DNA of 63,302 nt from Clostridiales bacterium (GTDB lineage: Bacteria > Bacillota > Clostridia > Christensenellales > JAISNN01): NCBI GenBank assembly GCA_031289755.1, contig JAITOU010000034.1, positions 1 through 63,302 of the forward strand, in the 5' to 3' direction. This document shows, one piece after another, positions 42,753 to 55,013 of this stretch (its first letter is position 1; the number at the start of each line of letters is the position of its first letter). The notes under the pieces are model-generated. The model was not told the DNA's origin. It did no database searches and worked only from the letters and a program-made list of their open reading frames with translations. The translations under genes were made by a program, and so were the position numbers.

Positions 42753-44189
42753 TTATAAAGCTTCAAGTCTTTTACGCAGATTTAATATGGATTTTTTGAC
42801 GGCTTCTTCCGCCGGTCCGCCATCGGAGGTCAGGGTATCGAGAATGTTTTGTATATTGATTTTTTGATAGATATCCGCTGCAAAGAGCGGCTTTTCTTTG
42901 TTTAGACGATTAAATTCTTTGATTAAGTCCTTTTTGTCGCCGTTAATATGGCAGGTATTAAATTCTTCTAAGGTCAAAACGTCGAGCGGCGTGTTATTTT
43001 TTGATACGGCGTAGCCTACGAGCGCGCTGATTATGCCGTATGCCGTGCGGAAAGGTATGCCCCTTAGAGTGACAAGGTAGTCGGCGGCGTCGGTGGCGTT
43101 GATATATCCGAAAGCGCAAGCGTAGAACATGGTTTCTTTGTTGTATTTTAGCGTCGTCACCATTCCCGTAAAGACATTCAAACAGCTTGACAAGGTGTCG
43201 TCGGCATCAAAAAATATTTCCTTGTCCTCCTGCATATCCTTATTGTAGGCGAGCGGAAGTGCCTTCATTGTCGTGAGCATAGCCGTCAGCGCGCCGAAGA
43301 CTCTGCCCGTTTTGCCCCTGATAAGCTCGGCTATGTCGGGGTTTCGCTTTTGGGGCATTACGCTCGAACCTGTGGAATAGGCTTCGTCAACGGTTATATA
43401 TCCGTAATCGGACGATGAAAATATGATAATTTCTTCGGCAAAGCGCGACAAATGGGTCATTGTATTGGCGGCGCAATAGAGATATTCAGTGACAAAATCT
43501 CTGTCGGCAACGCCGTCGATAGAGTTATTGGATATGCTGTCAAATTGAAGCAGCTCCTTAACGTAATCTCTGTCTATCGGATAGGGCGTTCCGGCAAGGG
43601 CGCGGCTGCCCAAAGGCAGAGAATTGAGCCTTTTGCGGCAATCCTTAAATCTCGTCAGGTCTCTAAAAAACATTTCCGCATACGCCATGAGATGATGCGC
43701 CGCCGTTACGGGCTGAGCTTTTTGGAGATGGGTAAAGCCGGGCATGACTGCATCGGTGTTTTTTTCGGCAAGCTCAGTGAGCTTAAAAATCAGATTTGAC
43801 AAAAGCTCTGCGGTAATATCGCAGGATTTTCGGACATACAGCTTAAAGTCGGTCGCTACTTGGTCGTTGCGGCTTCTCGCGGTGTGAAGGGCTTTTCCGG
43901 CATCGCCGATTTTTTTTGTCAATTCCGATTCGACAAACATATGAATGTCTTCGGCATTTTTGACTTTTAGCGCGCCGCTTTCGATATCGGCTTTGATGCC
44001 GGTGAGTCCGGCAATGATAGCGTCCGCGTCGCCGCTTGCGATAATGCGGCATTTTTGCAGCATTTTTGCGTGCGCTATACTCGCGTCTATGTCCTCGCGG
44101 AAAAGACGCTTATCTACGGACAGAGAAGAATTGAATTCTTTTGCAAGCTTGTCCATATCTTTATTAAAATTTCCGGTGCGGTATTCCAT
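42753..44189 (-). CDS. argH: Argininosuccinate lyase
   Basis: ArgH splits argininosuccinate into arginine and fumarate. The 478-residue protein has HTARSRNDQVATDF, the catalytic segment TAAHHLMAYAEM and the fumarase-superfamily signature GSSVMPQKRNPD. I chose the ATG at 44189 (MEYRTGNFNK), preceded by AAGGAAA. An ATG at 44222 lacks a ribosome binding site and would run into the palindromic repeat. It follows argG on the minus strand. Confidence 0.95.
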   Translation of the reverse strand: MEYRTGNFNKDMDKLAKEFNSSLSVDKRLFREDIDASIAHAKMLQKCRIIASGDADAIIAGLTGIKADIESGALKVKNAEDIHMFVESELTKKIGDAGKALHTARSRNDQVATDFKLYVRKSCDITAELLSNLIFKLTELAEKNTDAVMPGFTHLQKAQPVTAAHHLMAYAEMFFRDLTRFKDCRKRLNSLPLGSRALAGTPYPIDRDYVKELLQFDSISNNSIDGVADRDFVTEYLYCAANTMTHLSRFAEEIIIFSSSDYGYITVDEAYSTGSSVMPQKRNPDIAELIRGKTGRVFGALTAMLTTMKALPLAYNKDMQEDKEIFFDADDTLSSCLNVFTGMVTTLKYNKETMFYACAFGYINATDAADYLVTLRGIPFRTAYGIISALVGYAVSKNNTPLDVLTLEEFNTCHINGDKKDLIKEFNRLNKEKPLFAADIYQKINIQNILDTLTSDGGPAEEAVKKSILNLRKRLEAL

Positions 44190-44218
44190 AGTTAAGCTTT
44201 TCCTTATCGGTTTATCGT

Positions 44219-44259
44219 GCATAGTATTATGCTTTAACGCAAAACGGAGAATACTATGC
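44219..44259. repeat. Palindromic intergenic repeat between argG and argH
   Basis: Perfect 10-base arms GCATAGTATT and AATACTATGC flank a 21-base centre. It lies in the mRNA gap between argG and argH, as for the copy between leuC and leuD. Confidence 0.65.
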
Positions 44260-44268
44260 GGATTGCAA

Positions 44269-45486
<1,218 letters not shown>

Positions 45487-45495
45487 ATTTCCTCC

Positions 45496-45513
45496 GTTGA
45501 ATAAAAATTTTGA
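45496..45513 (-). promoter_or_regulatory. Candidate ARG box (ArgR/AhrC operator) of argGH
   Basis: GTTGAATAAAAATTTTGA matches the core GAATAAAAATT of the Bacillus ARG box (CATGAATAAAAATKCAAK) and sits just upstream of the argG ribosome binding site. The repressor gene is not in the window. A single half-operator in AT-rich DNA could occur by chance. Confidence 0.45.
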
Positions 45514-45531
45514 TGATGAGAGATTAATAAA

Positions 45532-45560
45532 TTGACTTTATTTAAAATTATCTTTATTAT
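45532..45560 (+). promoter_or_regulatory. Predicted promoter of ruvC-ruvA-ligA
   Basis: TTGACT (45532-45537), a 17-base spacer and TATTAT (45555-45560) lie about 44 bases before the ruvC start, with an overlapping TATAAT at 45560-45565. Confidence 0.55.
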
Positions 45561-45603
45561 ATAATATAAGGCGAATTTTAGCAATAAAAAAAGAGGTGTT
45601 TGT

Positions 45604-46116
45604 TTGATTATTTTGGGAATAGACCCCGGAATCGCGATAGTGGGATACGGGATAATAAGGTCGGAACGCGGCTTGCATACAGTCGTCGATTACGGCGTCA
45701 TCGAGACTCCTAAGGAGGAAATGACGGCGGTCAGATTGGCTATGGTGGCTGAAAGCATGGAAAAAATAATAAATAAATACAAGCCGGACGACGTGGCGAT
45801 AGAGGATTTGTATTTTAACAACAATCAAAAGACCATTATAAGGGTGGCGGAAGCACGCGGAGTGCTGATGCTGACCGCCATTAGAGAATGCGGAAGGCTC
45901 TATGAATATACGCCCCTTCAAGTCAAGCAGTCGGTGACCGGCTACGGCAGGGCGGACAAACATCAAATGCAGCAAATGGTAAAAACTCTCTTGAAGCTCG
46001 ACAAGATTCCAAAGCCAGACGACGCCGCAGACGCGCTCGCGATAGCTCTCTGCCACGCGCAGTATTGCCGTTCGCCGCAAATGAAAGCGTCTTACGGAGA
46101 AACAAAATTCAAATAA
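45604..46116 (+). CDS. ruvC: Holliday junction resolvase RuvC
   Basis: RuvC cleaves Holliday junctions. The 170-residue protein has catalytic acids in GIDPG (Asp7), VAIEDLYF and the C-terminal DDAADALAIAL, with the DNA-contact segment QVKQSVTGYGRADKHQM. The start is a TTG with AGAGGTG upstream; there is no nearby in-frame ATG. It precedes ruvA by 45 bases. RuvB, the branch-migration ATPase, is not adjacent. Confidence 0.95.
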   Translation: MIILGIDPGIAIVGYGIIRSERGLHTVVDYGVIETPKEEMTAVRLAMVAESMEKIINKYKPDDVAIEDLYFNNNQKTIIRVAEARGVLMLTAIRECGRLYEYTPLQVKQSVTGYGRADKHQMQQMVKTLLKLDKIPKPDDAADALAIALCHAQYCRSPQMKASYGETKFK

Positions 46117-46161
46117 AACTGCTGCGGCGGCAAAAATAATATGAAATAAAAAGGGGTAAAT

Positions 46162-46755
46162 ATGTATTCGTATATAAAAGGAAAAATCACCGACAAAGAA
46201 AGCGACCGTCTTATAGTCGACAACAACGGCATAGGCTATGAAATCCTCGTATCAAATAATATGCTGGCGCTGCTAAACGCAGGCGACGACGCGCTTGTCT
46301 ATACTTATTTTCATGTCAAGCAGGACGGTGTCGCGATATTGGGTTTTCAGAGCAAGGAAGAAAAAACTATGTTTTTGCGGCTCATAACCGTTTCGGGGAT
46401 AGGACCTAAGGGCGCGCTCGCCATTCTCAACGAAATCAATCCTTACGATTTGGCTTACGCAATAGCAAGAAACGATTCGGCGCGTCTTTCGTCCGTCAAG
46501 GGCATAGGCAAAAAAACCGCCGCGAGAATAATCTTGGAGTTGAAGGAAAAAATAGAGCTGTCGGAAGGGTTGGAAGCCGTCTCTAAGGATAACATTAAAG
46601 AAGAGATGAGCCGAGACGTAGACGACGCCGCAGTCGCGCTTCAAGCGTTGGGCTTTTCCAAAAACGATTCGGTCAAGGCGGCGGCAAAGGCGGCGGAAAG
46701 CGTGTCGGGGGCGGAAAATATTATCAAAACGGCTTTGAAAATAATAAGAAGATAA
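46162..46755 (+). CDS. ruvA: Holliday junction DNA helicase subunit RuvA
   Basis: RuvA tetramers hold the Holliday junction and recruit RuvB. The 197-residue protein has an N-terminal OB domain (MYSYIKGKITDKES), two helix-hairpin-helix motifs (VSGIGPKGALAIL and VKGIGKKTAARII) and a C-terminal RuvB-binding domain after a flexible linker. AAGGGG precedes the ATG. The next gene is ligA instead of the usual ruvB. Confidence 0.95.
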   Translation: MYSYIKGKITDKESDRLIVDNNGIGYEILVSNNMLALLNAGDDALVYTYFHVKQDGVAILGFQSKEEKTMFLRLITVSGIGPKGALAILNEINPYDLAYAIARNDSARLSSVKGIGKKTAARIILELKEKIELSEGLEAVSKDNIKEEMSRDVDDAAVALQALGFSKNDSVKAAAKAAESVSGAENIIKTALKIIRR

Positions 46756-48738
<1,983 letters not shown>

Positions 48739-48873
48739 TAACGGCTTGCCGAAATGCGGAGTGGTTATGCAAGATTTTTTTGTATAAATATTCATTTTAG
48801 CCTTATAAGTATCGCCGTGTACGCCAAAACGGCAAAATTTCCGTTAATTCTTTTTAAATAATAGCGTCTGCGC

Positions 48874-48902
48874 TTGAAATAATTTCCGAGATATGTTATA
48901 AT
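48874..48902 (+). promoter_or_regulatory. Predicted sigma-A promoter for the PurM-like gene and downstream cluster
   Basis: TTGAAA (48874-48879), a 17-base spacer and TATAAT (48897-48902) lie about 70 bases before the start at 48975. The remaining 48739-48873 holds no gene or clear terminator. Confidence 0.65.
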
Positions 48903-48974
48903 AATAAGAAAAGATTATCTACTTTAAGCTTTTTGTTGTGCGCGGCATGACAAAAGGATATTTTCGGCGGCATT

Positions 48975-49934
48975 ATGCGGATAGGAAAACTCACAAACGA
49001 CGAACTCACAAACAACGTCATAGACGTCATCGGGACGAAACGTCCCGAAGTTTTATCGTCCGCCGGAATCTCTAAGGATTGCGCCGCCGTCAAATGCGGC
49101 GACATCATCTTGCTCACCTCCGACCCGATTACCGCCGCATCGCATATTGCCGGACGTCTGGCGATAATAGTTTCGTCTAACGATATCGCCGCAGGCGGCG
49201 GAGAACCTTTTTGCTGTCTGCTGACGATAATTGCACCGACCGACGCGACCCCCGACGACATAAGGGCGGTCATGACCGAAGCGCAAAGCCAAGCCGCCGC
49301 GCTCGATATCGATATCGTGGGCGGACATACCGAATTTTCACCTTCGGTCAACAGAACGATTGTATCCTGCACAATGCTCGGACGCACCGTAAAGCCTGCG
49401 GCAAGGAAGCTGCAAGGCGGCGACAGTATAATCATGACAAAATACGCCGGACTCGAAGGAACGATTATCGCCGCTAACGACAAGGGCGAAAAGCTGTCTT
49501 TGAGCGATAGCGACCGTCTGTTTGTAGACGGACTTGCCGAAAACCTAAGCGTTTTAAAAGAGAGCAAGGCGGTGTCGGGTTATGACGTTTTGATGCACGA
49601 CATAACGGAAGGCGGCGTTTTCGGAGCGATATACGAGGTTTGCCTGTCACAAAATTCCGGCGCGGATATTTATACTTCCGATATTCCCGTTTTGCCCGTG
49701 ACAAATAAGATTTGCAATACGCTCGGACTCGACCCTTACAGATTGATATCCAGCGGCAGTATGCTGATATTTACCGACAAGCCGCAAGAAATTCTCTCGG
49801 CGTTGCATTCGGACAATATAAAAGCCGCCAAAATCGGCGAAATCAACGACACTGGAACGGTAAGGGCGTTTTTTGATAGCGGCGATACCGTGATAATCGA
49901 TTCGGGAGAAGACGAGATTTGTAAGCTTCTCTGA
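48975..49934 (+). CDS. AIR-synthase (PurM/HypE-like) superfamily protein
   Basis: This 319-residue protein has the PurM fold order: an N-terminal ATP/metal-binding half with SSNDIAAGGGEPFCCLLT and IDIVGGHTEFS, and a C-terminal half with MHDITEGGVFGAIYEVC and SSGSMLIF. These motifs match the HypE/AIR-synthase-related group rather than true PurM, and no hydrogenase or purine genes are nearby. In Clostridia such proteins are often annotated as AIR synthase-related with unknown reaction. A ribosome binding site is not obvious. Confidence 0.85.
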   Translation: MRIGKLTNDELTNNVIDVIGTKRPEVLSSAGISKDCAAVKCGDIILLTSDPITAASHIAGRLAIIVSSNDIAAGGGEPFCCLLTIIAPTDATPDDIRAVMTEAQSQAAALDIDIVGGHTEFSPSVNRTIVSCTMLGRTVKPAARKLQGGDSIIMTKYAGLEGTIIAANDKGEKLSLSDSDRLFVDGLAENLSVLKESKAVSGYDVLMHDITEGGVFGAIYEVCLSQNSGADIYTSDIPVLPVTNKICNTLGLDPYRLISSGSMLIFTDKPQEILSALHSDNIKAAKIGEINDTGTVRAFFDSGDTVIIDSGEDEICKLL

Positions 49935-50018
49935 TACTCCGAAAAGTCTATTTTGCCTTTTGGCATTGCAGAAGACTACGCATGAAATACTTTGATATAC
50001 AAAACGTGAGGAAATAAT

Positions 50019-50894
50019 ATGAAAAGTATGACCGGTTACGGCAGAAGCACGGTAAGCTCCGGCGGACGGACGCTTACGATAGAAATCAAGTCGGTAAATC
50101 ACAGGTTTTTGGACATTGCCTTTAAAAATTTTAAGACCTTTGCTTTTGCGGAGGACACGGTAAAAAAGCTTGTCGAAAATCACGCGGCAAGGGGGCATAT
50201 CGAAATATCGGTAAATTATTCCGACAACCGCGACGACGCCGTCGCGCTCGATATCAACTACAATCTGATAAACGAATACATAAGCAGCGCGGAACAAATA
50301 CAAGAAACCTTCGGAATCGAAAACGATATAAAATTCAGCTCGCTTATGAGAAACGGCGACATCTTCAAGCAAGTATTTAACGCGGACGACGAAGAAGTAT
50401 TATTGTCGCTTATAACGGAATGCGCCTTGCAGGCACTAAAAGAACTCAATGCAAGCAGAGAGCGCGAAGGCAATCTTATAAAAGCCGACCTTGCGGAAAA
50501 ATTAAGAGGAATCCGCGAAAACGTCGCCGCTATCGAAAAAAGGTCTCCGTCGGTTTTTGCCGAATACAAAGAAAAGCTCACGGCGCGTATAAAGGAGTCA
50601 TTGGGTGAAATAGCCGTCGACGAAGCAAAGCTTTTGAACGAAGTGGCTTTTTTTACCGACAGAGCCGGTATCGACGAGGAAATCGAAAGACTAAAAATCC
50701 ACATAAGCCATTTTTTCGGCATAATCGAGTCGTATGAGCCGGTCGGCAGAAAAATGGATTTTACCCTTCAAGAAATGAACCGTGAAATCAATACCACCGG
50801 CAGCAAGTCAAACGACATGGAGCTGTCGCGCATAGTTATAAACGTCAAGACCGAATTGGAAAAAATAAGAGAGCAATGTCAAAATATAGAATGA
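50019..50894 (+). CDS. yicC: YicC/YloC family endoribonuclease
   Basis: This 291-residue protein begins with the family signature MKSMTGYGR and ends with MDFTLQEMNREINTTGSKS and VKTELEKIREQCQN, the diagnostic C-terminal YicC block. YicC/YloC proteins are RNA endonucleases (established in E. coli and Bacillus) linked to small-RNA turnover. GAGGAAA precedes the ATG. It opens the conserved yicC-remA-rpoZ cluster. Confidence 0.94.
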   Translation: MKSMTGYGRSTVSSGGRTLTIEIKSVNHRFLDIAFKNFKTFAFAEDTVKKLVENHAARGHIEISVNYSDNRDDAVALDINYNLINEYISSAEQIQETFGIENDIKFSSLMRNGDIFKQVFNADDEEVLLSLITECALQALKELNASREREGNLIKADLAEKLRGIRENVAAIEKRSPSVFAEYKEKLTARIKESLGEIAVDEAKLLNEVAFFTDRAGIDEEIERLKIHISHFFGIIESYEPVGRKMDFTLQEMNREINTTGSKSNDMELSRIVINVKTELEKIREQCQNIE

Positions 50895-50965
50895 CGGCTA
50901 AATGCCAAAATGCGAAAACGCAGAGCTTCATACGGACACCGTTTTTGGATATAGGATAAGCAAAA

Positions 50966-51280
50966 ATGAACATCGGCAATCAAAGCAGCAGCAATTATCA
51001 AAACCAGACCAAATTTGTCAGCATAGGCTTCGGCAATATCGTCAACCGCGACAGGGTGATAGGGGTCATTTCTCCCGACACTCTCCCGAGCAAAAGACTG
51101 ATAAACGACGCGAGAGACAACAACAAATTGCTCGACGCGACCTGCGGCAGAAAGACGAGAGCTATAATAGTCTTGGATTGCGGAAATATAATTTTGTGCG
51201 GCTTGCATACTGAAACGATATCTGGACGTCTGAACCTAAGACCGGAGGACGAAAAATCTTCCGAAGACGAGCTGGACTAA
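50966..51280 (+). CDS. remA: RemA/YlzA-like (DUF370) DNA-binding regulator
   Basis: This 104-residue protein contains the RemA core VSIGFGNIVNRDRVIGVISP, then LLDATCGRKTRAIIVLDCGN. RemA forms ring oligomers that wrap DNA and control matrix and osmoprotection genes in Bacillus. Here it has a polar N-terminal extension of about 16 residues and an acidic tail, both unusual against the roughly 90-residue family. Position between yicC and rpoZ is conserved, but gmk, usually next, is missing. Confidence 0.88.
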   Translation: MNIGNQSSSNYQNQTKFVSIGFGNIVNRDRVIGVISPDTLPSKRLINDARDNNKLLDATCGRKTRAIIVLDCGNIILCGLHTETISGRLNLRPEDEKSSEDELD

Positions 51281-51366
51281 AAAACCGCCGATAAAATCGG
51301 CATTAAAAAAGGTATTAATTTAAAGAAAAATATATATAATTTGGATTGTACAAGGAGAACACTATT

Positions 51367-51564
51367 ATGATGATTGACCCGCCTATCGATAAGCTTATCG
51401 AAAAAGCAGATTGCAGATATGCGCTTGTTTGCGCCATATCCAAGAGAGTCAGCGCAATTATTACCCAAGAACCCGAATATCTCAAAGAATCGGGTGACAA
51501 GCCGGTAACCTTAGCGGCAAAAGAAATCTATTATGACAAAATAAGGATAGCCGAAGAAGAATGA
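51367..51564 (+). CDS. rpoZ: RNA polymerase omega subunit
   Basis: This 65-residue omega subunit has DKLIEKADCRYALVCAISKR and KPVTLAAKEIYYDKI as conserved blocks that wrap the beta-prime C-terminus. The start at 51367 is preceded by AAGGAGA at the right distance; an upstream start (51346) would overlap that site. The stop overlaps the coaBC start by four bases. A hairpin GCCGAT/ATCGGC lies upstream in the remA-rpoZ gap without a T run. Confidence 0.93.
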   Translation: MMIDPPIDKLIEKADCRYALVCAISKRVSAIITQEPEYLKESGDKPVTLAAKEIYYDKIRIAEEE

Positions 51565-52742
51565 AGAATGTTGTTTTGGGCGTTACGGGCTGTATAGCCG
51601 CGTATAAAGCGTGCGAAATAATCGGATTGTTAAAAAAATCCGGCTGCACAGTCGACGTTATATTGACATCTAACGCCGAGCGTTTTGTCAGCCGTTTGAC
51701 CTTCGAGACGCTGTCGGGCAATGCCGCCGCCGTCGACACCTTCGAGCGGCCGTTAAAGCGTGAAATAGAACATATCGCGTTGGCAAAAAAAGCCGACATC
51801 TTTGTCATAGCTCCGGCAACCGCCAACCTCATCGGCAAAATCGCAAACGGCATTGCCGACGATATGCTCACTACGACGGTTATGGCGTCAAAAGCCGTAA
51901 AGGTCTTGTGTCCGGCTATGAATACCGCCATGTACGAGAATGCCGCAGTGCGTGACAACATCGAAAGGTTAAAGGGCTACGGCTATATTATTATCGAACC
52001 GGAAGACGGCTTACTTGCCTGCGGCGATATCGGCAAAGGACGGCTTGCAGACGTCGGAGTGATAACAAAAGAGATTCTGCGCCTTTTGAACGTAAAACAA
52101 GACTATAAAGGCAAAAGAATACTCGTGACCGCCGGAGCGACACGCGAAAACATCGACGGCGTAAGATACATTTCAAATAACAGCAGCGGCAAAATGGGCG
52201 TTGCCTTAGCCGATGCCGCCGCAGAGCGCGGCGCAGAAGTGACCCTTATCGAAGCTTATGTCAAAGAAGCCCCGTCCGCCGTTTTAAAAAAAATCGTGAC
52301 AGTCGGGACGACCGCCGAGATGTACGACGCAGTTATAGGCGGTCTCAATCAAAACGATATTATCATCAAAGCCGCCGCGCCGTCGGACTACAAGGTCAAA
52401 GGCACATATAGCGGTAAGATAAAAAGCCCTACCTTGACTCTCGAATTGGAAAAAAACAAGGACATTGCCGCCGCCGTCGGACGGTTAAAGACTAACGGTC
52501 AAAGGCTTGTTATTTTTAGCGCGGAGACGGAGGATTTAATCAAAAATGCAGAAAAAAAGTTAAAGAGCAAGTATGCGGATATGGTTGTTGCCAACGACGT
52601 TACGATAGAGGGCGCAGGCTTCGATACGGATACGAATATCGTTACTATCATAACAAGCGAAGGCAAAAAATACGAATATCCAAAAATGCAAAAAAGAACG
52701 CTTGCCGATATCATACTTGACCGAATACTCGAATTGCCTTAA
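51561..52742 (+). CDS. coaBC: Bifunctional phosphopantothenoylcysteine decarboxylase / phosphopantothenate-cysteine ligase
   Basis: CoaBC makes phosphopantetheine from phosphopantothenate in coenzyme A synthesis. The N-terminal flavoprotein half (1-180) has GVTGCIAAYKA, CPAMNTAMYEN and the catalytic cysteine in LACGDIGKGRLAD. The C-terminal ligase half starts VTAGATRENIDGVRYISN and carries SGKMG and AAPSDYKV. The 393-residue length is normal. It overlaps rpoZ and precedes priA, the standard arrangement. Confidence 0.95.
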   Translation: MKNVVLGVTGCIAAYKACEIIGLLKKSGCTVDVILTSNAERFVSRLTFETLSGNAAAVDTFERPLKREIEHIALAKKADIFVIAPATANLIGKIANGIADDMLTTTVMASKAVKVLCPAMNTAMYENAAVRDNIERLKGYGYIIIEPEDGLLACGDIGKGRLADVGVITKEILRLLNVKQDYKGKRILVTAGATRENIDGVRYISNNSSGKMGVALADAAAERGAEVTLIEAYVKEAPSAVLKKIVTVGTTAEMYDAVIGGLNQNDIIIKAAAPSDYKVKGTYSGKIKSPTLTLELEKNKDIAAAVGRLKTNGQRLVIFSAETEDLIKNAEKKLKSKYADMVVANDVTIEGAGFDTDTNIVTIITSEGKKYEYPKMQKRTLADIILDRILELP

Positions 52743-52749
52743 AAATCTA

Positions 52750-52799
52750 AGAGCTTGTATTGACGATAAGACATCGTTCAGTATCTCCATACAAGCTCT
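52750..52799 (+). repeat. Nested inverted repeat between coaBC and priA
   Basis: AGAGCTTGTAT and ATACAAGCTCT are perfect 11-base arms, 28 bases apart, that enclose a smaller hairpin ACGAT-AAGAC-ATCGT. There is no T run. It fills almost the whole 72-base gap, so the mRNA there folds strongly, ending about 15 bases before priA. A regulatory or stability role is inference. Confidence 0.6.
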
Positions 52800-52814
52800 A
52801 TAAGCGGAGCGCAA

Positions 52815-54998
52815 ATGATAGCGGAAGTAATTATCGACATATCTAACGACGAGGTTGACAGGGTATTTGACTATAATGCCGCGCCCGACATCAAAACGGG
52901 CAGCCGTGTTATAGTCCCTTTTTTAAACAGAGCCGTGCAAGGGTATGTCATAAAGCTCAAAGAATCTTCTGAATTTGCGGGGAAGTTAAAGGACATCGGC
53001 GAGGTTTTGGACGAATCGGTCATAAGCGGCGGACTAATCGCGCTTATGGATTTTATGACGTACAAATACAATCTCAGGCGTATCGACGTGCTTCATCTCT
53101 ATCTGCCGCCCGATATGCGCGGCGGTAGGGTCAAGGAGCTAAAAAGAAAATTTGTGATACTCAATCCCGAAATGCCTTACGAAACTATTTTGAGCGGAAT
53201 AAGAAAAACACAACCGAGACAGACGGAGCTTGTAGAGTCCTTAGAGAGCGGCGGCGAATATCTCTCCGCACTAACGACCTTGTACGGTTCGACGGTAAAC
53301 ACGCTTATCAAGAAGAATTTTCTCACCGTCACAGATATGCCCGTTCGCCGCGAGCCGCGCGGCGATTCTCATGAAGACCGTGTTTTTGAGCTTTCGGACG
53401 ACCAAAAAAAATGTGTCGGAGATATTATATCGGGCAAGGGCAAATTTCTTTTGCACGGCGTCACGGGCAGCGGCAAAACCGAAGTCTATATGCGCGTCAT
53501 AGAAGATGCGGTCAAAAAGGGCAAGACGGCTATCATGCTCGTTCCCGAGATTTCTCTGACGGCTCAGTTTTATAAGCTTTTTAAGGGTCGTTTTTTTGAC
53601 GACGTAGCTATCATTCACAGCGGCTTGTCCGCCGGAGAACGCTTTGACGAATGGACGAGAATACTCAACAAGGAAGCGTCGATAGTCATCGGAGCGCGTT
53701 CGGCGATTTTTGCGCCGCTTGAAAATATCGGCGTCGTCATTATTGACGAAGAACACGACGGCAGCTATATCAGCGAAAGCAATCCCAGATACGACGCGAA
53801 GGAAGTCGCCGCATTCCGTGCGGAGCACGACGGCGCGGTACTCATACTCGGAAGCGCAACGCCGTCGGTCGATACCTATTACGCTGTCAAAAAAGGCGTT
53901 TATAAGCTGTTAAGGATGCCCAACCGAATCAACAAAAAATGCTTGCCGGATATAGAGATAGTCGATATGTGCCGCGAAGTCAGGAACGGCAATACGGGAT
54001 TGTTATCGCACCGCTTAGAAGAGGCATTGTCGCAAACGCTAAAAGACGGCAATCAAGCCATGATATATCTCAACCGCAGGGGGTATTCTTCCTTTGTCAT
54101 GTGCAGAGCCTGCGGATATGTCGCCAAATGTTCGGAATGCGATATTTCACTCACTTACCACATAGAAGAAGACAAGCTCAAATGCCATTATTGCGGCAAG
54201 AAATTTTATATGATAGATACCTGTCCCGAATGTTCGAGCAAAAACCTTAGATACGGCAAAATCGGTACTGAAAAGGTCGTCAAGGAATTAAATACAATTT
54301 TTCCGAAAGCCGTAATACTGCGCATGGACAACGACACGACGAGCCAAAAGGACGGTCACGACAAAATTCTCAGCGCATTTTACAAAAAGCAAGCGGATAT
54401 TCTCGTCGGCACTCAAATGATAGCCAAGGGGCATGACTTTTCCGACGTTACGCTTGTCGGAATACTCGATGCGGATATGAGCCTGTATTTTTCGGATTAC
54501 AGGAGCAACGAGAGAACCTTTCAGCTCATGACGCAGGTCGCCGGACGCGCAGGGCGCGAAAAAAAAGGCGGAGCGGTCGTCTTGCAGACATATGTTCCTT
54601 CTCATTATGTTTTTCGTTTGGCAAAACGATATGATTATGAAGGCTTTTATGACAAGGAAGTCAACGGTCGCGAAGTCACAAAGTATCCGCCCTTTACCGT
54701 CATAGTCAGAGTTTTGGTGACGGGAAGCGAAGACGCGGCTGCTATGAATGCCGCAAGGGCAATATATAACGATATCAAGGCGTTTGCCGCCAAAAATCCG
54801 GCGTATTTTGTCTATCTCAACGCCATGCGGTCGCCTGTGACTCGTATTCAAAGCAAATACCGATACCAAATCCTTATGCGCATCAAAAACGATGCCGAAA
54901 AGGACGATATAATACAAAATATTTACATACTTGCCGGAAAGGATAAGCTAAAAGACGTCACGGTTTTTACTGAAATCAATCCCCAAAGTCTTGTATAA
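52815..54998 (+). CDS. priA: Primosomal helicase PriA
   Basis: PriA restarts stalled replication forks. The 727-residue protein has an N-terminal 3' DNA-binding domain, Walker A GVTGSGKTEVY, DEEH box (IIDEEHDGSY), a zinc-binding region with four CxxC pairs (CRACGYVAKCSEC, CHYCGKKF, CPECSSKN), and helicase motifs V-VI (GTQMIAKGHDF, QVAGRAGR). GGAG precedes the ATG. It lies between coaBC and def as in other Bacillota. Confidence 0.96.
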   Translation: MIAEVIIDISNDEVDRVFDYNAAPDIKTGSRVIVPFLNRAVQGYVIKLKESSEFAGKLKDIGEVLDESVISGGLIALMDFMTYKYNLRRIDVLHLYLPPDMRGGRVKELKRKFVILNPEMPYETILSGIRKTQPRQTELVESLESGGEYLSALTTLYGSTVNTLIKKNFLTVTDMPVRREPRGDSHEDRVFELSDDQKKCVGDIISGKGKFLLHGVTGSGKTEVYMRVIEDAVKKGKTAIMLVPEISLTAQFYKLFKGRFFDDVAIIHSGLSAGERFDEWTRILNKEASIVIGARSAIFAPLENIGVVIIDEEHDGSYISESNPRYDAKEVAAFRAEHDGAVLILGSATPSVDTYYAVKKGVYKLLRMPNRINKKCLPDIEIVDMCREVRNGNTGLLSHRLEEALSQTLKDGNQAMIYLNRRGYSSFVMCRACGYVAKCSECDISLTYHIEEDKLKCHYCGKKFYMIDTCPECSSKNLRYGKIGTEKVVKELNTIFPKAVILRMDNDTTSQKDGHDKILSAFYKKQADILVGTQMIAKGHDFSDVTLVGILDADMSLYFSDYRSNERTFQLMTQVAGRAGREKKGGAVVLQTYVPSHYVFRLAKRYDYEGFYDKEVNGREVTKYPPFTVIVRVLVTGSEDAAAMNAARAIYNDIKAFAAKNPAYFVYLNAMRSPVTRIQSKYRYQILMRIKNDAEKDDIIQNIYILAGKDKLKDVTVFTEINPQSLV

Positions 54999-55013
54999 AA
55001 CAGGAGCAAATAT

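Noticed and set aside
49931-50018. Further copy of the palindromic repeat before yicC.
   Set aside because: GATACTCC and GAAATACT are present, but the arms do not pair convincingly.
51276-51310. Terminator between remA and rpoZ (GCCGAT/ATCGGC hairpin).
   Set aside because: On the + strand no T run follows. On the minus strand it would look like a terminator, but no minus-strand gene is present.
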